Notes: generated by a model from the letters alone, not told the origin. A stretch of DNA of 6,232 bases from CAZAMT01 sp964486145 (GCA_964486145.1 CAZAMT010000253.1:1-6232); one strand, 5' to 3'. Counted from the stretch's first letter, positions 1 through 6,232 are shown. Numbers and translations are program-made.

Positions 1-822
1 GTGAAAGGGTTGAATTATAGTTATGACCGGACGGAAGTCTTGCGCGACGTTTCTTTTCAGGCTGAGCGCGGAGAAATCATTTCTCTCATTGGGCCTAACG
101 GGTCGGGAAAGACCACCTTGCTGCGTTGTGTCAGTGGGCTATTGAAACTGAAGAACCCGGAAAGTGTTCAACTCGATGGGCGTGAAGTAAACTCTTATAA
201 AATGAAAGAACTGTCCAGAAAGATCGCTTTTTTGCCCCAGTTTAAAGAAAAAATGCCTGGTATTACGGTACGGGAGTTAGTGGCCTTTGGAAGAACTCCA
301 TATCAACGAACCGGCTGGATACTATCACAAAAAGACAGAGAAGCAGTCGATTGGGCACTGGAATATTTGTGCCTGGACTCTTTTGAATACCGTTTAGTCG
401 ATCAGCTTTCAGGGGGCGAACGTCAACGAGCATGGATTGCCATGGCCTTGGCACAGGATACGCCCATCGTTTTACTGGATGAACCCGTTACGTATATGGA
501 CTTGAAACATCAATGGGAATTATTGGAGATCATTTATCAGCTGAAAGAGAACTTTGGAAAAACGGTGATTTCGGTCTTTCATGATATTAATCATGCTATG
601 GAAATCTCGGATCAGGTGTGCTTGCTGCACGAAGGCCGAATCTATCAGATGGGTGGTCCGAAGAAAGTGGTTACAGAAGAGGCCTTAGAGCAGGTATATG
701 GGATTCGTGCGCATATTTGCCGCACGAAATACTGCTGTCGTTCAGTGGTGGTGCCTGAAGGGCGGCTTCGGTCGCAGTTTCGGGAGAATGAGGCACCTGA
801 TGCGCTGAAAATGTTGAGCTGA
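1..822 (+). CDS. FecE/FepC-type ABC importer ATPase (5'-partial)
   Basis: This is the ATP-hydrolysing subunit of a metal-chelate importer and should sit on the cytoplasmic face of the permease at 3451-4491. Visible motifs, numbered from the first codon, are an A-loop Tyr8, Walker A GPNGSGKT (31-38), Q-loop Gln80, signature LSGGE (136-140), Walker B IVLLDE (156-161) and H-loop His194. The stretch after the Q-loop (TVRELVAFGRTPY) is typical of the FecE/FepC/BtuD family. The frame opens at base 1 with GTG, but the protein begins only a few residues before the A-loop, where relatives usually carry a short extra beta strand. I therefore think the window cuts off a few N-terminal codons and the true start lies upstream. 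The C-terminal tail contains an unusual His238-x-Cys240 and Cys245-Cys246 cluster. Family assignment is certain; the transported substrate is not. Confidence 0.95.
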   Translation: MKGLNYSYDRTEVLRDVSFQAERGEIISLIGPNGSGKTTLLRCVSGLLKLKNPESVQLDGREVNSYKMKELSRKIAFLPQFKEKMPGITVRELVAFGRTPYQRTGWILSQKDREAVDWALEYLCLDSFEYRLVDQLSGGERQRAWIAMALAQDTPIVLLDEPVTYMDLKHQWELLEIIYQLKENFGKTVISVFHDINHAMEISDQVCLLHEGRIYQMGGPKKVVTEEALEQVYGIRAHICRTKYCCRSVVVPEGRLRSQFRENEAPDALKMLS

Positions 823-841
823 AAACAAAATAAAAAATGGA

Positions 842-849
842 AGAGGGAG
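842..849 (+). promoter_or_regulatory. Ribosome binding site that sets the start of the binding-fold gene
   Basis: AGAGGGAG lies 5 bases before the ATG at 855. The earlier in-frame ATG at 837 has only A-rich sequence in front of it and would place this purine run inside the coding region. The site therefore favours 855. Confidence 0.6.
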
Positions 850-854
850 TTACT

Positions 855-1763
855 ATGGAAGTTTTGCTGCATATTCCGATGAACTTAAGGGGCTACCTGA
901 TGGGAGAAATGGAATCTTTCCTATATCAGCAGGAGGATGCGGAGATAGAACGGCCAAAGATCAGTCAACCGGCGCATAACCACTCCATCAGTTGGTTGGA
1001 GCAGCGCATAAACAATCAAAGCCTGCCGGATATGGCTATGGCGCATGTGAGCGACTTTGCCCATGTTAAAGACCTGGCAGCCGATCAGTACTTTCAGCCC
1101 AGTCGCGCGTCTTTGGCTGATCTGGTGCGGCCTGAGTTCAAGAAATTCTTTCAGCCGGAAAGTATGTTTACCCTTGTTTATTTTATGCCGGCGGTAGTAA
1201 TTGTGAATAATGAAATTAACGCGAAAAAACTTGTAGAGGTTTCGTGGAAAAATGTGGCGCAAGGGGGAAGCCCCATTGTCATGCCGGATCGCGATACGCC
1301 TATAACTAAAACAGTACTGGGGTTTTTAGAGAAACACGACCACTCACTTTATGAGTCTTTTGTTGAAAAAATCGTATTTGTCAATTCTCCCCTGGATGTG
1401 ATTGAAAAAGTTGTCTCAGGTGAATTTCCTGTAGGGGTGGCGAATCAGTCTTTTTCACTGATGAGTCAGTCGAGAGGGATCAATATCCTGCCGACAACAG
1501 AGGGGCCAATTCCCTTACCGCAAGTAATGGTTCAAAAACGTCCCGGAACTGAGCGCGACAATCAGGTAATTGGTATGATGCTGGAGTCATCCATCCAACA
1601 ATATCTCTTACAACAGGGAGCATGGCCGGTGACTCTTACTGAAGAAATCTACGGATTTCGAGCCGACAATCAGTGGATACAAGGCTGGAATGGATGGGAA
1701 ACCCTGTTAGACAGTATTCGTATGGTGGAAGAAGATCTGCACAAGGAGGACAGATCATGCTGA
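855..1763 (+). CDS. Type-2 periplasmic-binding-fold protein without export signal
   Basis: A 302-residue protein resembling the ABC solute-binding proteins of the Fe3+/molybdate type (PBP type 2 fold). Supporting segments are VVSGEFPVGVA (186-196), typical of the second lobe of such proteins, PIPLPQVMV (218-226), and a C-terminal part ending in the helical run GWETLLDSIRMVEEDL. The N-terminus (MEVLLHIPMNLRGYL) enters a beta strand at once: there is no basic stretch plus hydrophobic core and no lipobox, so no secretion signal is visible. An in-frame ATG at 837 adds six residues and still creates no signal. It follows the ATPase gene after 32 bases and overlaps the methyltransferase gene by 7. 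It could be a cytoplasmic ligand carrier or sensor, or part of an enzyme system that reuses the binding fold. The fold call is moderate and the function unknown. Confidence 0.75.
   Translation: MEVLLHIPMNLRGYLMGEMESFLYQQEDAEIERPKISQPAHNHSISWLEQRINNQSLPDMAMAHVSDFAHVKDLAADQYFQPSRASLADLVRPEFKKFFQPESMFTLVYFMPAVVIVNNEINAKKLVEVSWKNVAQGGSPIVMPDRDTPITKTVLGFLEKHDHSLYESFVEKIVFVNSPLDVIEKVVSGEFPVGVANQSFSLMSQSRGINILPTTEGPIPLPQVMVQKRPGTERDNQVIGMMLESSIQQYLLQQGAWPVTLTEEIYGFRADNQWIQGWNGWETLLDSIRMVEEDLHKEDRSC
1743..1750 (+). promoter_or_regulatory. Ribosome binding site that sets the methyltransferase start
   Basis: AAGGAGGA, a near-perfect Shine-Dalgarno, ends 6 bases before the ATG at 1757. It lies within the last codons of the preceding gene and rules out the much earlier in-frame ATG at 1673, which would need a 91-base overlap. 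Confidence 0.85.
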
Positions 1764-2368
1764 AAGAATTTTATCCAATGCTACAACCTGTGTATCCGCT
1801 TTTGGCACAACAGTTTGTCGATGATTATGGATTGGATCAGGATATCGCGGTAGATATGGGCACGGGTCCGGGCTATCTAGGACTTGAACTTGCCAAAATA
1901 ACAAACATGGAGGTCTTCTTTCTGGACTGTTCCCGGGAAGCTTTGGATCAGTGCCGACAAAATGTTTTATCCTGCGACCTGGATAACCAGGTTCATTTTA
2001 TTGAGGCTGACGTTGCTGCCATGCCGCTCCCCGATGATATAGCGGCTTTTGTTATGAGCCGAGGCTCACTGTGGTTTTGGGAGGAGCCGGTAAAAGGCCT
2101 GCAAGAAATCGTCCGCATTTTAAAGCCGGGTGGGGTCGCTTATATAGGCGGCGGCTTGGGCCGGTATGTGCCTGAGACGATGCGGCAGAGATTAACCAAA
2201 GCGAACCGGGAAGCAAGAAAAAAAAGAGGCGAAACCCGCCCCTCTGTGGAGGCTGTCCGGGAGTTGGCAGATAAAGCCCTTCATCCAATAAAAGAGATTA
2301 GCTACCAGGTGGTGCCCGATGATTCGGAAGGCAATAATGGAAAATGGATTGAAATTAAAAAAGGGTAG
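1757..2368 (+). CDS. Small class I SAM-dependent methyltransferase
   Basis: A 203-residue Rossmann-fold methyltransferase, presumably cytoplasmic, expected to transfer a methyl group from S-adenosylmethionine. Motif I is VDMGTGPGYLG (32-42), the acidic residue that would bind the SAM ribose is Asp57 (FFLDCS), the adenine-loop acidic residue is Asp85 (EADVAAMPLPDD), and LKPGG (122-126) is the usual post-motif. The segment SRGSLWFWEEP (101-111) and the glycine-rich GGGLG (131-135) suggest a particular subfamily, but I cannot name its substrate. The start at 1757 is chosen for its strong ribosome site; it overlaps the upstream stop in ATGCTGA, so the two genes are probably translationally coupled. 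Its place in a metal-chelate import operon suggests a small-molecule, cofactor or tetrapyrrole substrate rather than rRNA or DNA; this is inference only. Confidence 0.88.
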   Translation: MLKEFYPMLQPVYPLLAQQFVDDYGLDQDIAVDMGTGPGYLGLELAKITNMEVFFLDCSREALDQCRQNVLSCDLDNQVHFIEADVAAMPLPDDIAAFVMSRGSLWFWEEPVKGLQEIVRILKPGGVAYIGGGLGRYVPETMRQRLTKANREARKKRGETRPSVEAVRELADKALHPIKEISYQVVPDDSEGNNGKWIEIKKG

Positions 2369-2380
2369 GAAGGCGGTAGA

Positions 2381-2439
2381 AATGCAGGCGGCAGCATTGG
2401 ATGTCGCGTCGTAACTATGAGAGCCCGAGGTGGCTCACA
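2381..2439 (+). repeat. Two short inverted repeats in the largest gap
   Basis: The 95-base gap 2369-2463 holds AATGC/GCATT (2381-2385 and 2394-2398, 8-base loop) and GAGCC/GGCTC (2421-2425 and 2432-2436, 6-base loop). The second can be extended by two pairs past one mismatch (2418-2439). A run of five T follows at 2446-2450, separated by ten bases, so this is not a standard terminator. It could be a weak attenuator or an RNA processing/stability element that sets the solute-binding protein level apart from upstream genes. Both stems are only 5 bp, so chance is possible. Confidence 0.3.
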
Positions 2440-2452
2440 ATTAGCTTTTTAT

Positions 2453-2459
2453 AGGAGGT
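2453..2459 (+). promoter_or_regulatory. Strong ribosome binding site for the solute-binding protein
   Basis: AGGAGGT sits 4 bases before the ATG at 2464. Its strength fits the usual need for excess binding protein relative to the permease, whose own site is weak. Confidence 0.8.
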
Positions 2460-2463
2460 AGGT

Positions 2464-3423
2464 ATGGTACGTGCAAAGTATGAGAAAAAATTTATTATGG
2501 TATTGGTCGCCTTATGCATGCTGGGGGGCATGTTGTATGGTCGCGGACAGTCTGAAGAAGTAGAACCTGAAAAAGAAAATGGTGGAAAAGTAGTCACAGA
2601 TCATATGGGAAGAGAAGTGGAAATCCCGGAGGAAATTAAACGGCCCGTATCTCTGCATCATAACTTGATGGAAGGCCTGTACATTATCGGCCTGGAACCC
2701 GTTGCGACCGTGGACAATTACCGGGCTCGCCCGGAAGCAGCTGAGCTGCCGAAGCTGGGCCACACACGCAACATCAATCTGGAAGCGGTTTACGCGGTGA
2801 AGCCGGATTTTATTGTCGCTCACACTCGTTTCCATGGTCAAATGGTAGATGCTCTTGAGGAAATCGGTGTCCCTGTTTTTATGCTGGATCCGGATCAGGC
2901 AGGGGATGCCCCGCTGTATGATTCGCCTTTATACCTGGGAACGCTGCTGGGACGCGAAGATGCAGCACAGGCTTTTGTAGACAAAGTAGAAAAAAAAGCA
3001 GCAGACCTGGCTAAGCAAATTCGTGAAAAAACAGATATTCGCACAGGAGTGATCATAGGGCCTTTTGACACTATCCGGGCTGCCCAACCAGCCTCCGGCT
3101 ATGGCTCCATTTTAACCGGTTTGGGCATTGAAAACATCGTGCCCGAAGATATGCCTGGTGCAACGCAGGAGGCTTATGTGCCGTTTGATATTGAAACCAT
3201 TACAGCTGCGGACCCGGACGTGATTTTAATTCGACCCGAGAGCAAAAATCAAAAGCAGAACAAGCAGCGCCTTGCCAGTTACGGGGCAAACCCCATGTGG
3301 GCAGAGCTGACGGCAGTGAAAAACGGCAATATCTATATGCTTCCCTTCCGCATGCACCCGGGACGCGCCACTGCCGACGAAATGTATCAAATGACTGCCG
3401 ATGCGATTCTGTCACATCAATAA
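2464..3423 (+). CDS. FecB/BtuF-type solute-binding protein of metal-chelate importer
   Basis: A 319-residue type III periplasmic binding protein that should capture the ligand outside the inner membrane and hand it to the permease encoded next. The N-terminus has basic residues (Lys5, Lys8, Lys9) and a hydrophobic core at about 10-26, i.e. a secretion signal. Mature-domain hallmarks are TDHMGREVEIP (45-55), NINLEAVYAVKPD (103-115), which is the usual 'E.i..lkPD' segment, and a C-terminal LPFRMHPGR (ending at 301). The expected lipobox Cys is replaced by Arg27 in LYGRGQS (codon CGC), followed by a charged linker (SEEVEPEKE) like that of lipoproteins, so membrane anchoring is uncertain. Ligand class: iron-siderophore, heme, cobalamin or another metal complex; the sequence does not decide. 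The family is secure. Confidence 0.93.
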   Translation: MVRAKYEKKFIMVLVALCMLGGMLYGRGQSEEVEPEKENGGKVVTDHMGREVEIPEEIKRPVSLHHNLMEGLYIIGLEPVATVDNYRARPEAAELPKLGHTRNINLEAVYAVKPDFIVAHTRFHGQMVDALEEIGVPVFMLDPDQAGDAPLYDSPLYLGTLLGREDAAQAFVDKVEKKAADLAKQIREKTDIRTGVIIGPFDTIRAAQPASGYGSILTGLGIENIVPEDMPGATQEAYVPFDIETITAADPDVILIRPESKNQKQNKQRLASYGANPMWAELTAVKNGNIYMLPFRMHPGRATADEMYQMTADAILSHQ

Positions 3424-3450
3424 AGGTAACAATACCCGAGTGAAGATCAA

Positions 3451-4491
3451 ATGGTGTGGCAGGGGGTGAAGGTACTAGTGCAGCGTGTAACCCAAAAGAG
3501 AACTCGCCCGATGTTAATGGTGGTCGCATTAGCGATCACCATTTTCGCAGGGCTCTGTAGTATCGCCAACGGCACCATCGACTTTACGGTTCAGCAGGTA
3601 TGGAATGTTTTAAGAGGTGTCAAGGAAGAAAGGCTGGCGGAACAGATCATTTGGAACGTTCGTCTGCCTCGTGTGTTAACGGGTACGCTGGTGGGAATGA
3701 ATCTTTCCGTGGCCGGATCTTTACTTCAGGGGATTTTGCGTAACCCCTTGGCTTCTCCCAGAATAATTGGCGTGAATGCCGGTGCAGGCCTGGCAGCAGT
3801 TGTAATGATGGTTCTTCTGCCGGGAATGATTCAATACATACCTCTGGCAGCTTTTATGGGAGCGATGGTCGCAGCGCTGTTTATTTATCTGCTATCTATG
3901 AATCGTCAGGCCGCTTCCGCTACAGTGCATTTAGTCTTGGCAGGGGTCGCTCTTTCTGCTTTTTTTAGTGCAATGACTTCAGGACTGATGACCTTAAACG
4001 CGGACGAACTGGAAGTTGCCTATGGATGGCTTTTGGGAAGTCTTTCCGGAAGAGGGTGGTCTTATTTTTATACCTTGTTGCCGTATAGCATAGCAGGGTT
4101 TCTGTTGGCGACGCTGATCAGCCCCAAAGTGAATATCTTCGCGCTGGGCGATGAAATGGGAAAGAGTATTGGCGTGGCCATTCATTGGTACCGGATGCTG
4201 ATCATTGCTATTGCCGCTTTTTTGGCAGGAAGTGCTGTCAGCGTGGCCGGGACCGTAGGTTTTGTCGGGCTGATTGCGCCACATATGGCCCGGCTCATCA
4301 TCGGAAATGATTACCGGTACCAAATTCCCATGGCCGCCATTTTGGGAGGCGGGCTGTTGATTATTTCCGATGCTATCGCCAGAATTATCTTTCAACCCTT
4401 TGAACTATCGGTAGGGGTTGTAACATCAATTCTGGGAGCTCCCTTTTTCCTCTACTTGCTCTATCGGAAACGGTCAACAGGCCAATATTAA
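3451..4491 (+). CDS. FecCD-type ABC permease of metal-chelate importer
   Basis: A 346-residue integral membrane protein, the usual length for the FecCD/BtuC family, whose members have ten membrane helices and work as dimers. Hallmarks are RLPR (71-74), GSLLQ (89-93), RNPLASPRIIGVNAGAG (97-113) and the ATPase-coupling region GFVGLIAPHMARL starting at Gly270. One permease gene is present, so a homodimer is expected with two copies of the ATPase encoded at 1-822. The gene begins 27 bases after the binding protein. The ATG at 3451 has only a weak ribosome site; in-frame GTG codons at 3466 and 3478 are alternatives that would shorten the cytoplasmic N-terminus without touching the first membrane helix (about 21-38). 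Confidence 0.95.
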   Translation: MVWQGVKVLVQRVTQKRTRPMLMVVALAITIFAGLCSIANGTIDFTVQQVWNVLRGVKEERLAEQIIWNVRLPRVLTGTLVGMNLSVAGSLLQGILRNPLASPRIIGVNAGAGLAAVVMMVLLPGMIQYIPLAAFMGAMVAALFIYLLSMNRQAASATVHLVLAGVALSAFFSAMTSGLMTLNADELEVAYGWLLGSLSGRGWSYFYTLLPYSIAGFLLATLISPKVNIFALGDEMGKSIGVAIHWYRMLIIAIAAFLAGSAVSVAGTVGFVGLIAPHMARLIIGNDYRYQIPMAAILGGGLLIISDAIARIIFQPFELSVGVVTSILGAPFFLYLLYRKRSTGQY

Positions 4492-4538
4492 AACACTGCA
4501 GGTTACTTTATTCTTTGGTGTTGGGTTTAAGTATAAGC

Positions 4539-4545
4539 AAGGAGG
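4539..4545 (+). promoter_or_regulatory. Ribosome binding site choosing between two adjacent ATG codons
   Basis: AAGGAGG precedes the tandem ATG ATG at 4549 and 4552. The spacing is 3 bases to the first and 6 to the second, so 4552 is the better start. Confidence 0.65.
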
Positions 4546-4551
4546 CAAATG

Positions 4552-5247
4552 ATGAAACTGATAACCGTATCAGGACCGCCCTCCTCCGGGAAAACGGCGG
4601 TTACTTTAAAAGCATGTCAGGAAATGCAGCAGGAAGGTTGGAAAATTGGTGTCATCAAATTAGACTGTGTTACTACAGCGGATCGCCGCCTGTATGAAGC
4701 ACATGGCTTTATTGCAGGGGAAGGGCTTTCCGGCAGTCTTTGCCCGGACCATTATTTTGCCTGTAATATACAGGAATGCGTCGACTGGGGCAAGGAGCAC
4801 CGGTTGGATCTTTTGGTAACGGAAAGTGCCGGTCTTTGCAACCGCTGTTCGCCCCATATTGAACAAGTGATGGCGGTCTGCGTGATTGATAACCTGATGG
4901 GCATCAATGCGCCGGCTAAAATTGGACCCATGCTGAAAACAGCAGATGTTGTTGTGATTACAAAAGGCGAAATTGTTTCTCAGGCAGAACGAGAAATATT
5001 TGCTCTGAAGGTTCGCCAGTCAAACCCAAAAGGAATCATCTTGCCTGTGAACGGAATTACCGGGCAAGGAGGCAGTGAGTTGGCTGCCATCTTTAAAAAC
5101 AGCGTTACGGTGCCTTCTATGGAGGAAAGTCGGCTTCGTTTTACCATGCCGGCAGCACTCTGTTCCTATTGTCTCGGCGAAAGAAGGATTGGAGCCGGGT
5201 ACCAAAAAGGAAACATCCGAAAAATAAATTTGAAAGTAGAAAGGTGA
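4552..5247 (+). CDS. HypB/UreG/CobW-like (G3E) P-loop NTPase with Cys metal motifs
   Basis: A 231-residue SIMIBI-class NTPase resembling metallochaperones that load nickel or cobalt into enzymes. Walker A is GPPSSGKT (8-15) and the Walker B-type segment is LLVTESAG (87-94), matching the E-[NS]-[VA]-G of HypB relatives. The base-specificity motif expected as NKxD reads TKGE (137-140), so GTP preference is not assured. Possible metal ligands cluster at Cys64-Pro-Asp-His67 with Cys71 and Cys76 (where HypB carries its switch I Cys-His), at Cys96-x-x-Cys99-x-x-His102 directly after the Walker B-type segment, and in a C-terminal Cys204-x-x-Cys207. There are ten Cys in all. No membrane segment is visible. 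The gene follows the permease by 60 bases and its stop touches the start of the last gene, linking those two most closely. The family is confident; the target enzyme is unknown. Confidence 0.85.
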   Translation: MKLITVSGPPSSGKTAVTLKACQEMQQEGWKIGVIKLDCVTTADRRLYEAHGFIAGEGLSGSLCPDHYFACNIQECVDWGKEHRLDLLVTESAGLCNRCSPHIEQVMAVCVIDNLMGINAPAKIGPMLKTADVVVITKGEIVSQAEREIFALKVRQSNPKGIILPVNGITGQGGSELAAIFKNSVTVPSMEESRLRFTMPAALCSYCLGERRIGAGYQKGNIRKINLKVER

Positions 5248-6232
5248 TGAAGGTGAATGCATTAGATATACCCATCGATGAACTGTTGCAGCAAGAGCCA
5301 TATCTGAAATCCTTTTTTTACAGCCATGGGCTTTCGCTGGAGAAAAAGGATCAAAGTGTGGGTGCACTGATTAACCGCTTGCGTCAACAAGAACTGGAAG
5401 ACTTGGGCACCAGCAGGGAGAGTTTAATAGAAGGATTCGAAGCATTTGCAGAGCATGCCCGGCGTGTTCGGCATGATGAACCTCTGAGAATTCAATCCAT
5501 TCGAATTAAGGGCGGCACACATAAAGATGGGAAAGCGGAAAATCTGGATTTGGAGCTGGTGCCGGGTGACATCATTTGCCTTGTAGGAGAAACCGGATCC
5601 GGAAAAAGCCGGTTGTTAGCCGACATTGAATGGCTGGCGCAGGGCGACACTCCGACTCGCCGCAAGATACTCGTTAATGGAGAAGTGCCCGATTATTCAT
5701 GGCGCTTTTCCGTTGAACGGAAAATGGTAGCGCAATTGTCCCAGCACATGAATTTTATCATGGATCTGTCGGTAGAAGAATATCTTTATCTGCATGCGGC
5801 CAGTCGAATGCTGGAAAACAGTCATGACCTGGTAGCAGAAATAATGCGCAAGGCAAATGAACTGTCAGGGGAATCATTTGACGGTGAAACCCGCTTGACA
5901 GCATTAAGTGGGGGGCAATCCAGAGCATTAATGGTTGCGGATACCGCAATGATAAGCAGTGCCCCCATTGTGTTAATTGATGAGCTGGAAAATGCCGGGA
6001 TCCATCGTGGAAAAGCACTGGAACTATTGCTGCATGAATCGAAAATTGTGTTAATGGCAACTCATGATCCGGTGTTGGCCCTACATGGTCATAAACGACT
6101 GGTTTTGAAAAATGGTGGAGTGTGTCGGGTTATTCCGGCCGGCGATGAGGAAAAACGCTGTCGAAAGCAGTTGGAAGCCATGGATGCAACCATGATGAAA
6201 TGCCGCCAGGCCCTAAGAAACGGGGATGTCCT
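5247..6232 (+). CDS. Soluble ABC ATPase with DUF1858-like N-terminal domain (3'-partial)
   Basis: The frame stays open for 328 codons to the window edge. Residues 6-70 form a predicted helical domain (IDELLQQEPYLKSFFYSHGLSL, then ELEDLGTSRESLIEGFEAF) that resembles DUF1858 or ScdA-N modules in layout but has no Cys. An ABC ATPase domain follows: Walker A GETGSGKS (114-121), Q-loop around Gln163/Gln166, signature LSGGQ (220-224), Walker B IVLIDE (241-246) and H-loop His273. The D-loop reads NAGI (249-252) instead of the common SALD. No membrane helices are present, and the importer already has its own ATPase, so a separate soluble role, probably with the neighbouring GTPase-like protein, is inferred. 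ATG 5247 overlaps the preceding stop (TGATG); GTG 5253 is a rival start, with AGGTGAT (5242-5248) as its ribosome site. The C-terminus is missing. Confidence 0.87.
   Translation, partial: MKVNALDIPIDELLQQEPYLKSFFYSHGLSLEKKDQSVGALINRLRQQELEDLGTSRESLIEGFEAFAEHARRVRHDEPLRIQSIRIKGGTHKDGKAENLDLELVPGDIICLVGETGSGKSRLLADIEWLAQGDTPTRRKILVNGEVPDYSWRFSVERKMVAQLSQHMNFIMDLSVEEYLYLHAASRMLENSHDLVAEIMRKANELSGESFDGETRLTALSGGQSRALMVADTAMISSAPIVLIDELENAGIHRGKALELLLHESKIVLMATHDPVLALHGHKRLVLKNGGVCRVIPAGDEEKRCRKQLEAMDATMMKCRQALRNGDV

Noticed and set aside
921..1262. Reverse-strand ORFs such as this one and those at 2512-2841, 3200-3529, 3994-4395, 5020-5367 and 5758-6060
   Set aside because: Each lies antisense to a well-supported gene, has no domain motif, and shows composition expected of shadow frames.
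1673..1756. Upstream in-frame extension of the methyltransferase gene (28 residues)
   Set aside because: It overlaps the preceding gene by 91 bases, has no good ribosome site at its ATG, and adds residues with no family similarity; the ATG at 1757 has an ideal site.
2382..2414. An 11-codon ORF (MQAAALDVAS) as a leader peptide
   Set aside because: It has no meaningful residue bias and no convincing ribosome site, and ORFs this short occur by chance.
2397..2421. Sigma-70 promoter with TTGGAT and TATGAG boxes
   Set aside because: The spacing is about 13 bases, well short of 16-18, and the -10 match is poor.
2421..2450. Rho-independent terminator before the binding-protein gene
   Set aside because: The stem is only 5 bp with mixed composition and the five-T run begins about ten bases after it, so it lacks the form of an efficient terminator.
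4492..4551. Inverted repeat AACAC/GTGTT in the gap after the permease gene
   Set aside because: Five A/T-rich pairs across a loop of about 22 bases are not meaningful; nothing else is visible in this gap except the ribosome site.
4515..4697. A 60-codon forward ORF
   Set aside because: It is out of frame with and overlaps the P-loop NTPase gene, whose Walker A motif lies in this stretch; the ORF has no recognisable features.

Overview
The window holds seven same-strand genes, packed with gaps of at most 95 bases or small overlaps, so it looks like one operon cut at both ends. The first gene lacks its 5' end and the last runs off the 3' edge. I see no promoter, rRNA, tRNA, CRISPR array, insertion sequence or convincing terminator. 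Mid-range base composition, strong AAGGAGG-type ribosome sites and the gene content (FecBCD-type importer, HypB-like GTPase, soluble ABC ATPase with a small helical N-terminal domain) suggest an anaerobic bacterium, perhaps of Bacillota or Spirochaetota. That placement is a guess; the window has no taxonomic marker.

Layout: (1) 1-822, FecE/FepC-type ABC ATPase, 5'-partial; (2) 855-1763, type-2 periplasmic-binding-fold protein with no visible export signal; (3) 1757-2368, small class I SAM-dependent methyltransferase overlapping gene 2 by 7 bases; a 95-base gap with two short inverted repeats; (4) 2464-3423, FecB/BtuF-type solute-binding protein whose signal peptide has Arg where a lipobox Cys would be expected; (5) 3451-4491, FecCD-type permease; (6) 4552-5247, HypB/UreG/CobW-like (G3E) P-loop NTPase rich in Cys; (7) 5247 to the edge, an ABC ATPase without membrane domains, fused to a cysteine-free DUF1858-like N-terminal helical domain.

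Genes 1, 4 and 5 supply one complete importer of the class that takes up iron-siderophores, heme, cobalamin or other metal chelates. Genes 2, 3, 6 and 7 are not needed for such transport. All four appear cytoplasmic: a binding-fold protein, a methyltransferase, a metallochaperone-like NTPase and a second ABC ATPase. My inference is that the locus couples uptake of a metal complex, or a metallated or tetrapyrrole-like cofactor, to its handling inside the cell (chemical modification, metal transfer or NTP-driven insertion into an enzyme). The substrate and target cannot be read from the sequence. This composite is the most interesting feature of the window.
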